From Ohtaekwangia koreensis (GTDB lineage: Bacteria > Bacteroidota > Bacteroidia > Cytophagales > Cyclobacteriaceae): 64,000 nt of DNA. Where the stretch lies: contig NZ_FUZU01000002.1 in the NCBI RefSeq assembly GCF_900167975.1, positions 1,185,501-1,249,500 of the forward strand. The letters run 5' to 3'. Each line of letters opens with the position of its first letter. The stretch's first letter is position 1. The notes beneath the pieces were generated by a model. That model made no database searches and was not told the origin of the DNA. It worked only from the letters and a program-made list of their open reading frames with translations. Shown here piece by piece: positions 36,024 to 45,332 of the stretch. Made by a program: the position numbers and the translations under genes.

Positions 36024-36068
36024 AAATCTGCATGTACCTGAAAGTATTTCCGGGGCATGCAGATTTTA
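36024..36068 (+). terminator. Terminator after the metalloprotease gene
   Basis: AAATCTGCATG at 36024-36034 is the exact reverse complement of CATGCAGATTT at 36056-36066, 21-base loop, and the 3' arm runs into TTTTAATAAAT. It starts 22 bases after the stop codon. The T-run is short, so termination may be partial. Confidence 0.65.
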
Positions 36069-36138
36069 ATAAATAAATCCCTTCAAAAAATCCTCGGTAT
36101 AGAGACGCTACCACCTGCTTTTTTAATTTTGTACCTGC

Positions 36139-38514
36139 ATGTCGAGGAAGATAAAGATCAGGACAGGGTTGGCTTTGCTCGTTATCGGGTTAACAGTATA
36201 TTATTTTTCATTACCCTCTCGTCTCTTTGCCGATCCATATTCTACTGTACTCGAAGCATCCAATGGTGAATTGCTCAGTGCGGCCATTGCCCGCGATGGA
36301 CAATGGCGATTCCCGATCGTTGATTCTGTGCCTGATAAATTTGCAGAGGCAATCATCACGTATGAAGACAAGCGTTTTCGGGATCATCCCGGAGTCGATA
36401 TACTTTCATTGGGGCGTGCATTCAGACAAAATATAGCAGCCAGAAGTATAGTGAGCGGGGGCAGTACACTCAGCATGCAGGTCATCCGTCTTTCCCGTAA
36501 GGGTGAATCAAGAACTGTCCTCGAGAAAATTATTGAAATTATACTCGCCACACGATTAGAACTGCGCTATAGCAAAGATGAAATTCTGGCCCTATACGCT
36601 TCGCATGCTCCGTTCGGAGGTAATGTAGTAGGCATTGAAGCCGCGTGCTGGCGATACTTTGGCCGGGATGCAAGAGAGCTATCCTGGGGAGAGGCAAGTT
36701 TGCTGGCTGTGTTACCTAACGCTCCGTCATTAATCCACCCTGGAAAAAACAGAAACCTGTTGAAGGCAAAGCGTGATAAGCTGTTGGATAAATTACAAGC
36801 TATAGGGAAGATCGATACGTTCACCTGCGCACTTTCGAAAGAAGAACCGATACCAGATGAACCTCAAACCTTACCACGTGCTGCAAAGCATTTGTTGGTT
36901 CGCATGCAAGCGGAAGGTCATGCTGAAAAGAAAATACAGTCAACGCTTAATTATAGTCTGCAACTACGTATTGAGCAAATTCTGAATGATCATCATCAAC
37001 GTTTGACGGGAAATAAAATACATCATGCCGCTGCGATAGTGGCAGATGTTAAAACCGGAAATGTAGTCGCCTATATCGGTAACGTATCCAATGGTACAAA
37101 TTATAGAGGCGATGATGTTGACGTAATCACAGCACCCAGAAGTACGGGAAGCATTCTAAAACCATTTCTATATGCGGCGATGCTGGAAGAAGGTAAGATG
37201 CTGCCCAAAACATTGCTGCCTGATGTCCCAATTTTTATCAACGGTTTCGCGCCAAAGAATTTCTCAAAAGATTACGATGGTGCCGTGCCTGCTGATAAAG
37301 CTTTGATTCGTTCGCTAAATATACCCGCGGTACATATGTTGCGGGAATATCGATATGAGAAATTTCATTCACTGCTGAAATCAGTAGGAATGACAACACT
37401 TCGTTATCCTCCGGATCATTATGGATTGTCGTTGATTCTGGGAGGAGGCGAAGGCACACTGTGGGATATAGCCGGTATGTATGCTTCCATGGCGCGCACA
37501 TTGAATAATTACTTTGAACATCCCGGGAAGAATCGGTATAACCGATGTGATTTTCATCCACTACAGTATACAAGGGCTACAGCCGACTCTGCCCAAACTA
37601 TAGCAAAAGGTATAGATCTCGAAACGTCATCCTATATGAGTGCTGCTTCGATCTATCAGACGTTTGATGCTTTGAAAGAATTATACCGGCCAGGTGAGGA
37701 ATCAGGCTGGCGTTATTTCAACAGTGCAAAGAAAATAGCCTGGAAGACCGGGACAAGTTTTGGCTTTCGCGATGGATGGGCGGTAGGTGTTACTCCGGAT
37801 TACGTGGTAGGTATATGGGTTGGCAATGCGGATGGAGAAGGTCGCCCGGGACTTACCGGCACCGATGCCGCTGCTCCTATACTGTTTGATATATTCTCGC
37901 AGCTACCCGGACAAAAGTGGTTTCAGTTGCCGAAAATGGAAATGGAGAAAATTACGGTGTGTGCCCGAAGCGGTTATCGCAACAGTGCGCTATGTGATGA
38001 AATCGATACGGTACTCGTTACAAAAAACGGACTGCAAAGCATAGCCTGCCCGTTGCACCGGAAAATCCATCTCTCTCCAGATAGGAAATATAGGGTGCAT
38101 AGTGCCTGTAGCCCTATAGATCAAATGGCATCGGTCAACTGGTTCGTACTGCCACCGGTACAAGAGTATTACTACAAGCCAAAGAATATATCCTATCGCA
38201 CATTGCCTCCGTTTCGAAAAGATTGCCAGTCGTCTTTTAATTTGGTTGCGATGGACTTAATATACCCTAAACCCAATGCCCGCATTTTTATACCACGCGA
38301 TCTGGATGGTAAAATGGGGAATGCTGTTTTCGAACTTGCGCATCGCAATAGCAGCATAACGGTATATTGGCACCTTGACGGTATATATATAGGGACCACC
38401 AAAAAGAACCATCACCTCATTGTAAACCCTGAGCAAGGCACGCACACGCTTACCGTTATGGACGAAAACGGAGAAATTCTGGAACAGAATTTTGAAGTTT
38501 TATCAAAAATGTAA
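36139..38514 (+). CDS. pbpC: Penicillin-binding protein 1C
   Basis: Bifunctional peptidoglycan synthase, 791 residues. One N-terminal membrane anchor (about 6-24), a GT51 glycosyltransferase with catalytic Glu76 in EDKRFRDHPGVD and GGSTLSMQ, a penicillin-binding transpeptidase with SxxK (Ser338, Lys341), SxN (392-394) and KTG (536-538), and a C-terminal BiPBP_C-type beta domain. PbpC commonly neighbours a bacterial A2M, and the two are thought to act together when the wall is breached. Here the partner A2M is upstream on the same strand with three elements between them. Confidence 0.96.
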   Translation: MSRKIKIRTGLALLVIGLTVYYFSLPSRLFADPYSTVLEASNGELLSAAIARDGQWRFPIVDSVPDKFAEAIITYEDKRFRDHPGVDILSLGRAFRQNIAARSIVSGGSTLSMQVIRLSRKGESRTVLEKIIEIILATRLELRYSKDEILALYASHAPFGGNVVGIEAACWRYFGRDARELSWGEASLLAVLPNAPSLIHPGKNRNLLKAKRDKLLDKLQAIGKIDTFTCALSKEEPIPDEPQTLPRAAKHLLVRMQAEGHAEKKIQSTLNYSLQLRIEQILNDHHQRLTGNKIHHAAAIVADVKTGNVVAYIGNVSNGTNYRGDDVDVITAPRSTGSILKPFLYAAMLEEGKMLPKTLLPDVPIFINGFAPKNFSKDYDGAVPADKALIRSLNIPAVHMLREYRYEKFHSLLKSVGMTTLRYPPDHYGLSLILGGGEGTLWDIAGMYASMARTLNNYFEHPGKNRYNRCDFHPLQYTRATADSAQTIAKGIDLETSSYMSAASIYQTFDALKELYRPGEESGWRYFNSAKKIAWKTGTSFGFRDGWAVGVTPDYVVGIWVGNADGEGRPGLTGTDAAAPILFDIFSQLPGQKWFQLPKMEMEKITVCARSGYRNSALCDEIDTVLVTKNGLQSIACPLHRKIHLSPDRKYRVHSACSPIDQMASVNWFVLPPVQEYYYKPKNISYRTLPPFRKDCQSSFNLVAMDLIYPKPNARIFIPRDLDGKMGNAVFELAHRNSSITVYWHLDGIYIGTTKKNHHLIVNPEQGTHTLTVMDENGEILEQNFEVLSKM

Positions 38515-38596
38515 GGTCTTGATAAGTAGCGTCTTAATTGCTTTTTGTTAAATCTTTGCTAAATTCGTATCAAGAACCTAAAAAAACCAGTGTGTC

Positions 38597-39835
38597 ATGA
38601 AGACCCTTAGATTTTTTGCACTGGTAGGCATTTTTTCTGTGTTATACACAATGCAGCCTACCGCAGCCTCACGCCCGGATCAAGTCGAACTGGACGAGTT
38701 TCAAAACTATGTCGTTATAGGAGCTTTCAAGTACTATAGAAATGCAGTACGTTTCAGCGATCATGCACATGCTTTGAGTCTCAACGCGAAATACGAGAAG
38801 AACTCTGTTCGTAATCTATACTATGTATATGTTTTAGGAACGAATGATCGGAACGTAGCCATAGAAGAAGCGAAAAGACTTCGGGCTGAATCTGAGTTTA
38901 CCGACACCTGGGTATATAGTGGTTCTTTCAATAAAGAAAATAATGTATCAGGTACAACAGCGGTAGCATCTGCAGACATTAATCCGGTAACAGATCAAAA
39001 AATTGAAACGGTCTCAACGAAAGATCAACCTGCCGAAACAGCCCCGAGTGTAGAAACCACAACGCCACCCGCACAAGAAACTCCTGTTGAAACATCGACT
39101 GCTAAGTCGGCTGAACTCGATAATGGTGTTGCAGGGAAAAACTTTCTTTTCAAACTATATCGTGCTGTCGACAACAACGCCGTAGAGGGTGATGTTGATG
39201 CGATTGATGTTGACCGTACCCGGAAAATGGGAAGCTATAAAGGCAATGCACCGGTAAAGGTTGCCGATCCGCTGAGTAAAACCGATAGCGTTTTACTGGT
39301 ATGCGAAGTTTTTGGGTATAGGAAAGTCCAGCGGCAAATTAATTACAACTCGCCACAGGGTGAAGGTATCGAAGTAAATGGTGAAGGTGAAGTAGTCGTG
39401 CCGTTTGAATTAATGCGACTCAAGAAAGGCGATATAGCCGTTATGTATAATGTATACTTCTATAAGGATGCTGCCATTATGCGCCCGGAATCCCGGTATG
39501 AAGTGACCAGTTTGCTGAACATGTTAAACGAAAACACCAAGTATAAAATTCGGATTCACGGCCATACCAACGGTGGGGCTAGTGGAAAAATTATTTCCAG
39601 ACCGAAAGACAGTGAAGACTTCTTCTCGTTAACCGGTGCTCAGGAGGGAATTGGAACCGCTAAAAAGTTATCCGAAGAGCGTGGACAAATTATCTTCGAT
39701 TACCTGGTGAAGAATGGTATAGATCCTTCACGGATGCAAATAAAAGCATGGGGAGGTAAACGTCCGATTCACGATAAAAACAGCAGTCGCGCGCAGGAAA
39801 ACGTGCGGGTCGAAATTGAGATACTCGAAGAGTAG
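38597..39835 (+). CDS. OmpA-family outer-membrane-associated protein with SPOR-like N-terminus
   Basis: 412 residues. A signal peptide ends around TAASR. Residues about 30-110 resemble a SPOR-type peptidoglycan-binding fold (YYVYVLGT.. with an alternating pattern). A Thr/Pro/Glu-rich linker covers about 115-170, a beta domain follows, and a C-terminal OmpA domain (about 285-412) has RIHGHTNGG and the SRAQENVRVEIEI end that bind diaminopimelate in the wall. There is no visible beta-barrel, so it is a wall-binding periplasmic protein rather than a porin. Found in many gliding and non-gliding Bacteroidota; exact role unknown. Confidence 0.88.
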   Translation: MKTLRFFALVGIFSVLYTMQPTAASRPDQVELDEFQNYVVIGAFKYYRNAVRFSDHAHALSLNAKYEKNSVRNLYYVYVLGTNDRNVAIEEAKRLRAESEFTDTWVYSGSFNKENNVSGTTAVASADINPVTDQKIETVSTKDQPAETAPSVETTTPPAQETPVETSTAKSAELDNGVAGKNFLFKLYRAVDNNAVEGDVDAIDVDRTRKMGSYKGNAPVKVADPLSKTDSVLLVCEVFGYRKVQRQINYNSPQGEGIEVNGEGEVVVPFELMRLKKGDIAVMYNVYFYKDAAIMRPESRYEVTSLLNMLNENTKYKIRIHGHTNGGASGKIISRPKDSEDFFSLTGAQEGIGTAKKLSEERGQIIFDYLVKNGIDPSRMQIKAWGGKRPIHDKNSSRAQENVRVEIEILEE

Positions 39836-39845
39836 AACAATGGTT

Positions 39846-39901
39846 TATAGGTTATCCGTTATAACGTAGTTTTTCAATTGACGATTTACGGATAACCTAT
39901 A
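39846..39901. repeat. Perfect 14-bp inverted repeat TATAGGTTATCCGT
   Basis: TATAGGTTATCCGT at 39846-39859 and its exact reverse complement at 39888-39901, 28-base loop. It fills the convergent gap between the OmpA-family gene and the cystathionine synthase gene and may serve as a two-way terminator. The word GGTTATCCGT recurs at 58617-58626 in another intergenic gap. Confidence 0.75.
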
Positions 39902-39908
39902 GCAACAA

Positions 39909-41282
39909 CTAACCATTTGTTATAGCCTGCAATACATCATGCTGCGTAATGATGTGTACTTTCTCATTATCATCTCTTACAAGAACAGCTTTATTATCTT
40001 TATTCAATAGCGATGATAGAACATCCAATGTACTATCTGGAGCAACGAAGAGCATTGGCTTGTCCATCACTTCGCCCACTTGCTTGGATTGTAGTTGTGG
40101 ATCCTGAATGATTTTTTCCAGCAGGCTGGCTGCACTGACACTTCCTACAAACTGGTTATTTTCGGTTACCGGTATTTGATCTATACCTTGCTTATTCATC
40201 ACCGTGATGGCTTCGCTTACGCGGGATGATTTACCAACAGTAATTAAATTCTCCTTCCCATTGCGTGCAACAATGATGTCACGCGCAGAACCAAAGGAAC
40301 GTGCTTCGGTGAAACCATGATCTTTCATCCACTGGTCGTTATATACTTTGGCCAGGTAACGCGTGCCATGATCAGGTAGAAGAATTACCATGATGTCATC
40401 TTTTTTAAGATGCTCACGCGCATACTCCAGAGCGCCATGTAATGCTGAACCGCTGGACCATCCTACAAATAAACCTTCCTCGCGCGAAAGTCTGCGGGCG
40501 GCAACAGCACCATCTTTATCCGTTACCTTAATGAAAGTATCAATCACATCGAAGTTAACATTCTTTGGAAGTATATCTTCACCGAAACCTTCGGTGAGGT
40601 AAGGGTATATTTCGTTCTCATCAAATATACCAGTCTCTTTATACTTCTTGAAAACAGATCCGTATGTATCTATACCTACGGTAACCAGCGCAGGATTTTG
40701 TTCTTTCAAATACTTGGCCGTACCACACATCGAACCGCCTGTACCTACCGTTGCAACATAGTGCGTGATTTTGCCTTCTGTCTGTTTCCAGATTTCGGGG
40801 CCGGTCGTTTCATAATGCGCAGCCGCGTTGGAAGGGTTGTCGTATTGATTCGGATATATGGAATTCGGAATTTCTTTATTCAGCTTGCGCGCTACAGAAT
40901 AATATGAACGTGGATCATCGGGTTCAACATTGGTAGGACATACAATAACTTCTGCACCCACTGCCCTTAGAATATTTATTTTTTCCTGCGACTGTTTATC
41001 AGCCATGGTAAAGATGCAACGATAGCCCTTCGCGATAGCAGCCAGAGCAAGTCCCATCCCGGTGTTACCGGAAGTTCCTTCAATGATAGTTCCCCCTGGT
41101 TTCAGAAGGCCAGCCTTCTCGGCATCCTCTACCATTTTAATGGCCATGCGGTCTTTGGTAGAGTTACCCGGATTGAAGTATTCCACCTTTGCCAGAACGG
41201 TTCCTTGTATACCTTTGGTAACTTTATTAAGTCTTATCATTGGTGTGTTACCAATGGTTTCTATAATTGAATTGTAGATCAT
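39909..41282 (-). CDS. Cystathionine beta-synthase / cysteine synthase with CBS domains
   Basis: PLP enzyme of fold type II, 457 residues from the start at 41282, which yields the usual N-terminus. Residues 1-325 carry IGNTPMIRLN and the PLP lysine Lys43 in NSTKDRMA, plus the phosphate loop SGNTGMG. Residues about 335-455 are two CBS domains that probably bind an adenosine ligand. The build matches pyridoxal cystathionine beta-synthases that join serine and homocysteine; the O-acetylserine sulfhydrylase reaction is an alternative. A -7 promoter element sits just upstream. GNAT, pyrB and pyrR precede it on this strand but with separate gaps. Confidence 0.93.
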   Translation of the reverse strand: MIYNSIIETIGNTPMIRLNKVTKGIQGTVLAKVEYFNPGNSTKDRMAIKMVEDAEKAGLLKPGGTIIEGTSGNTGMGLALAAIAKGYRCIFTMADKQSQEKINILRAVGAEVIVCPTNVEPDDPRSYYSVARKLNKEIPNSIYPNQYDNPSNAAAHYETTGPEIWKQTEGKITHYVATVGTGGSMCGTAKYLKEQNPALVTVGIDTYGSVFKKYKETGIFDENEIYPYLTEGFGEDILPKNVNFDVIDTFIKVTDKDGAVAARRLSREEGLFVGWSSGSALHGALEYAREHLKKDDIMVILLPDHGTRYLAKVYNDQWMKDHGFTEARSFGSARDIIVARNGKENLITVGKSSRVSEAITVMNKQGIDQIPVTENNQFVGSVSAASLLEKIIQDPQLQSKQVGEVMDKPMLFVAPDSTLDVLSSLLNKDNKAVLVRDDNEKVHIITQHDVLQAITNG

Positions 41283-41303
41283 TCGAGCGTATTTTAAAGT
41301 GAT

Positions 41304-41311
41304 CAAAATTA
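41304..41311 (-). promoter_or_regulatory. Candidate -7 promoter element of the cystathionine synthase gene
   Basis: Minus strand TAATTTTG matches TAnnTTTG 22 bases before the start codon. A -33 element is not evident, but distance and match suit a promoter with a leader of about 17 bases. Confidence 0.45.
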
Positions 41312-41417
41312 CAAAAAAAAGACTTGGGATAAGGCCTTAGACATGTAGATACTTGACACCGAAAGAGACCTGTGGATTGATTTACGCTATGCTGCTATAG
41401 CTTCATCGGAGTGTTGT

Positions 41418-42218
41418 TCATCCAAGATTTCCGCCAATCCTGCTATAGATTTTAGCAGGTTGCCACGTTAAAGGTTTGCCCAAATACATTCTGCTGCTTT
41501 TCATGTATTCTTTGAACCCGAGGTCTGTGAGCAATTGCGTTGCATGGATATTGATTTCAGGGAAAGCTGCTTTTGTTATTCCGGTCGCGTGCTTGAATTG
41601 TATCAGGCTGGCGGCAGCTTTTTCATTCCGCGCGATGATCGGGCCTTCCTGTAAAGTAGGTATATAATATCCTTGAATTGTATTTTGATCGACAACGATT
41701 CTGGTCTCATTCAGATGAGGAATAATAAGCTTCGAACGATCTTCTCCGGAAATTTCGTAATCAAATTTTAGTAACTCATTTTTAAAGTTGGCCTGATAGA
41801 GAAGTACAGCAGGAATGTCTTCAAGTATAATTTCTTCATCACGCTTGACGAATATATAACTCAACTCTTTTTTAAAACCATGCTTTTGATAAACCGGTTC
41901 GCCTAAAGCGGTTGCCAGTAATAGGATGGTCTGTACTCCAGGTTTGCCAGCTGCATGAATGAGTGCCTGCGTGATGATTGAGCCTATACCTTTATTTCTA
42001 TACTCTTTGTGTACAATGATGTGTGCTAACCAGGCTGTATGCTGATGTATAATCGTTACGCCAACACCTGCTATAATACCGCGTTCACTATATTTTACAG
42101 GAAAGCAAAAATCCGAATGAAGGTAAAATTCAAATACAGGCGTTAGCGGATTCCATTCTTCCGGTTGGAGATCACGAAGCTGAGGAAGATCCTGTTCGAT
42201 GAAAGCTTCAATCGGCAT
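41418..42218 (-). CDS. GNAT family N-acetyltransferase
   Basis: 266 residues. The GNAT acetyl-CoA-binding motif A is clear at about residues 70-90: HIIVHKEYRNKGIGSII (the R-x-x-G-x-G/A pyrophosphate loop as RNKGIG). A second, C-terminal half of about 120 residues repeats a GNAT-like beta pattern without the motif, as in many two-lobed GNATs where only one half binds the cofactor. Substrate unknown. Its start is 11 bases after the pyrB stop on the same strand, so it is probably expressed with pyrR-pyrB, but a pyrimidine role is not implied by the sequence. Confidence 0.9.
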   Translation of the reverse strand: MPIEAFIEQDLPQLRDLQPEEWNPLTPVFEFYLHSDFCFPVKYSERGIIAGVGVTIIHQHTAWLAHIIVHKEYRNKGIGSIITQALIHAAGKPGVQTILLLATALGEPVYQKHGFKKELSYIFVKRDEEIILEDIPAVLLYQANFKNELLKFDYEISGEDRSKLIIPHLNETRIVVDQNTIQGYYIPTLQEGPIIARNEKAAASLIQFKHATGITKAAFPEINIHATQLLTDLGFKEYMKSSRMYLGKPLTWQPAKIYSRIGGNLG

Positions 42219-42229
42219 GAAGGTTATAT

Positions 42230-43153
42230 TTATGATCTGGCGGCCAGTAAATATAGCACAGCCATACGCACGGCTACACCATTCTCAACCTGGTCGAGAA
42301 TAATGGAATGCTGTGAGTCAGCGGCATCACTGCTTAATTCTACACCGCGGTTGATAGGGCCCGGGTGCATGATCACGATTTGTTTCTTTAAACTATCCAG
42401 CAATTTTTTAGTGATGCCGTAGTATAAAGAATACTCACGAAGCGAAGGAAAATATTTTATCTGCTGACGTTCAAGCTGAATGCGAAGTACATTGGCAACA
42501 TCGCACCATTGGAGCGCTTTGCGCACATCAAACTCCACTTCAACACCGAGCTGTCCTATAAATTTTGGAAGTAGTGTTGGCGGTCCGCATACCATCACTT
42601 TTGCGCCTAACTTTTGCAGGGCGAAAATATTGGAGAGCGCAACGCGCGAATGAAGTATATCTCCAATGATGGCTATCTTTTTCCCGGCAACGGATCCTAG
42701 TTTTTCACGAATAGAGAATGCGTCCAGTAGGGCCTGCGTTGGATGCTCATGTGTACCGTCACCCGCATTTACAATGTTGGCTTTGATGTGCTTGGCAAGG
42801 TAGTGAGGAGCTCCCGGGCTTGCATGACGCATTACGATCATATCAACCTTCATGGCCAATATGTTATTCACAGTATCGAGTAGCGTTTCGCCTTTCTTTA
42901 CCGAACTATTGGACGCAGAAAAATTAATCGTATCGGCAGAAAGTCTTTTCTGCGCAAGCTCAAAGGATAGTCTGGTACGGGTCGAGTTCTCAAAGAATAC
43001 ATTCGCAATGGTGACATCCCGTAAGGAGGGCACCTTTTTTACCGGCCGGTTGATAACTTCTTTAAAATTATCAGCGGTTTCAAAAATAAGTTCTATGTCT
43101 TCTGAAGTGAGGTCCTTAATACCGAGCAGGTGTTTTTGACTGAGTTTCGACAT
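42230..43153 (-). CDS. pyrB: Aspartate carbamoyltransferase catalytic subunit
   Basis: Joins carbamoyl phosphate and aspartate to form N-carbamoylaspartate in pyrimidine synthesis. 307 residues; the carbamoyl-phosphate loop ENSTRTR (55-61), HPTQALLD and the aspartate-site MHPGPINRG are intact. Start five bases after the pyrR stop. No pyrI regulatory-chain gene is adjacent, so the unregulated or PyrR-controlled trimeric form is likely. Confidence 0.97.
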   Translation of the reverse strand: MSKLSQKHLLGIKDLTSEDIELIFETADNFKEVINRPVKKVPSLRDVTIANVFFENSTRTRLSFELAQKRLSADTINFSASNSSVKKGETLLDTVNNILAMKVDMIVMRHASPGAPHYLAKHIKANIVNAGDGTHEHPTQALLDAFSIREKLGSVAGKKIAIIGDILHSRVALSNIFALQKLGAKVMVCGPPTLLPKFIGQLGVEVEFDVRKALQWCDVANVLRIQLERQQIKYFPSLREYSLYYGITKKLLDSLKKQIVIMHPGPINRGVELSSDAADSQHSIILDQVENGVAVRMAVLYLLAARS

Positions 43154-43158
43154 AGTCC

Positions 43159-43701
43159 TTAATCCTTATTGATCAACCAGATTTTATTTTGTTTATGACC
43201 TTGTGCTTCGAGCTCTACCAGTACGCGCTGGGAGGTTAATGTATTCACCGACTTGCCAACGTAATCTGCAGCAATGGGAAGTTCTCGGGTATATTTCCGA
43301 TCGATAAGAACAAGTAATTCAACTTTTTTAGGACGGCCGAAAGTGATCATTGTATCCATCGCGGCACGAATGGTGCGTCCGGTGAAAAGAACATCGTCAA
43401 CCAGCACAACACTTTTTCCTTCAATAGCGAATTCAATTTTTGTCTCGCTGGCCTTTGCAGGAATTTCCCGTCTGCGAAAATCATCGCGGTGAAAAGTAGC
43501 ATCGAGATATCCGAAGGGGATATCTTTTTTGGTAAGCTTCTCAAGTTTTTTGTGGATGATCTCGGCAACGAAAATGCCGCGAGACTGCATGCCGATGATT
43601 ACGGTTTCTGAAAAATCTCCGTGATTCTCAATTAATTCCTGGCAAAGACGACTAATCGTTATATCGAGGAGGTCCGTGTCAAGTATTAACTTCTTCTGCA
43701 T
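43159..43701 (-). CDS. pyrR: Bifunctional pyrimidine regulator PyrR / uracil phosphoribosyltransferase
   Basis: 180 residues with the PRPP-binding loop VVLVDDVLFTGRT at 98-110 and the helix region GMQSRG. I use the ATG at 43701; the longer reading begins at a TTG four codons upstream and seems less likely. In Firmicutes PyrR binds pyr mRNA to cause attenuation; in Bacteroidota the RNA-binding role is less clear and the enzyme may only salvage uracil. It is first in the pyrR-pyrB transcript. I could not identify a PyrR-binding loop in the very short upstream region. Confidence 0.94.
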   Translation of the reverse strand: MQKKLILDTDLLDITISRLCQELIENHGDFSETVIIGMQSRGIFVAEIIHKKLEKLTKKDIPFGYLDATFHRDDFRRREIPAKASETKIEFAIEGKSVVLVDDVLFTGRTIRAAMDTMITFGRPKKVELLVLIDRKYTRELPIAADYVGKSVNTLTSQRVLVELEAQGHKQNKIWLINKD

Positions 43702-43710
43702 AATGCTGGG

Positions 43711-43718
43711 CAAATATA
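43711..43718 (-). promoter_or_regulatory. Candidate -7 promoter element of pyrR-pyrB
   Basis: Minus strand TATATTTG is a full TAnnTTTG match 10 bases before the pyrR ATG, which would leave only about 5 bases of leader. No -33 element was found. It would leave no room for PyrR-dependent attenuation upstream of pyrR. Confidence 0.4.
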
Positions 43719-43814
43719 CAGCTTTAGCGTTTACGTGTTTATGAAGCTTCGTTGAAAAAATGTGAAGAATGAAAGTTTTTAAAAATGCCAGTTCAAAAAC
43801 AGCGGGAGAGTTAT

Positions 43815-45332
43815 TTATTCGTAACTCAATTTGTTGATAAAAAATACCCTGCGTTTACCCGCCACAGGATTCGTGACCTCCTGCACACCAAAAGCATAGA
43901 AATAATCTTTATACCAGTAATCGAGTTTGCTCACATCGGTATTTTCTTTTTTAATCACTTCATTTTCAAGGGTTGTCTTAATTGGCTCAGATGATTTGCC
44001 TTCCAGCACCTGGTCGCCTTTAATAATTTTGGTGCGCAGTTCATTATCAAAAAGATAGAGCAATGCAATCTTATCTTCATGCACCTCCAGTTTTACAAAC
44101 TGTTCGAGCGTAAAAGTTTTTACATCGTTTATTTCAAAGCTGTTGTCCCACCGGATGTTGCCATCATTATCAAAGCCGATTACTACTGCATGGGTATAAT
44201 AATAGCCATCGAAAATGCGCCCGTTACGGATATAGGCTCCCTGCGAAAATCCCGGACTAAAAAAACCATTGTAGCTCCGACTATCCACCGATGTATACTT
44301 CGGATAAAATGCTTCCCCCAGCAATACATATTGATTGTTATACGGTACCAACTCATGTACCATGAAACGGTAATTGAAGCGTGCTCTTTTACCTTTAATC
44401 CGCTTTCGTTCTATTCGTGCTTTGATCCGTTGCTCACGTTTGGCCTTCATATACTTGAAAAAATTCTGCAAGTCAGCAAAGTAGTAGTAGCGCATCCGTT
44501 GTAAGCCGGCAGGGTCGACAGTAGCGATAAAGAGGCCACGAGCATATTCTGAATTTCGCGTTCCGAAAACACCGGCAACCACCTGCATGTTCTCATGTGT
44601 TTTTAATGACCGCGCAAAAATCAGATGCTTGTTATCTTCAGACTCTAATGCATAGTTGGTGATGAGATCAGCATTCGCATCATAGTTTTTTATCCAGATA
44701 GTTTTTTGTCCTTTATACCCGCGGCCGCTGATGAGTACATCGAAGCTTCCATCCGGATATGTTTTTATTTGTGTAAGCTCTCCGGATTCATTTAGCAACC
44801 CGGGTAGTATGCGTGATTTTTGTGTGCCGAATGAAAAGAATATAACAACCGGCACGCGATTATAGTATCCACCGATCAACGCGCCATTTTGTGTGATCTG
44901 AAATTCTGAAGGAGAAAAAGGAATAAAGTTTTTAACCATGTGACGCACAAAGTTTCCCGACTCCTGGTCGATCGAAATAAGCTCCAGATCATTTTTGGAG
45001 AAATCCATATAGCGGAGCAACAGGTATAGCTTTTGTTTTTCCGTCCGCTTGCCTACAAGTATAAATTTCTTGTTGATGGCTAGGTAGCCGTGCCATGATT
45101 CATGAAAGGAAGTATCGAGTTTAGCAATCTCGAGTTGGTCATCCGGAAAACCACCCAGACGTCTTAATAAGAAAAGACCATACTGATCTGCAGGAATAAT
45201 TTCAAACTTGGTGTCGTTCCTCGAGAATGGAATTTCAAATCGGGCTGATTGTACAACCTGGCCGCTACTGGCCAGGCTCGTAAGAAGAAGGAGATGACTA
45301 ATGAACCACCACTTTGTTAATATAGAAGACAT
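43815..45332 (-). CDS. Secreted hypothetical protein, paralogue of its upstream neighbour
   Basis: About 505 residues from the start I prefer (45332), which gives a clean signal peptide ending ASSGQ and a 35-base overlap with the gene before it. The mature protein is beta-rich with repeated short blocks (GLFLLRR, LYLLLRYMDF, NGALIGGYYN, VLLGEAFYP), suggesting a beta-propeller. It clearly aligns along its length with the next gene upstream, so the two came from a tandem duplication. There is a basic, Arg/Lys-rich helix near the middle (KAKREQRIKARIERKR). Function unknown. Confidence 0.78.
   Translation of the reverse strand: MSSILTKWWFISHLLLLTSLASSGQVVQSARFEIPFSRNDTKFEIIPADQYGLFLLRRLGGFPDDQLEIAKLDTSFHESWHGYLAINKKFILVGKRTEKQKLYLLLRYMDFSKNDLELISIDQESGNFVRHMVKNFIPFSPSEFQITQNGALIGGYYNRVPVVIFFSFGTQKSRILPGLLNESGELTQIKTYPDGSFDVLISGRGYKGQKTIWIKNYDANADLITNYALESEDNKHLIFARSLKTHENMQVVAGVFGTRNSEYARGLFIATVDPAGLQRMRYYYFADLQNFFKYMKAKREQRIKARIERKRIKGKRARFNYRFMVHELVPYNNQYVLLGEAFYPKYTSVDSRSYNGFFSPGFSQGAYIRNGRIFDGYYYTHAVVIGFDNDGNIRWDNSFEINDVKTFTLEQFVKLEVHEDKIALLYLFDNELRTKIIKGDQVLEGKSSEPIKTTLENEVIKKENTDVSKLDYWYKDYFYAFGVQEVTNPVAGKRRVFFINKLSYE

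Noticed and set aside
36057-36269. 70-codon ORF overlapping the metalloprotease terminator and the start of pbpC
   Set aside because: It begins inside the hairpin at 36024-36068 and is out of frame with pbpC, whose coding evidence is strong.
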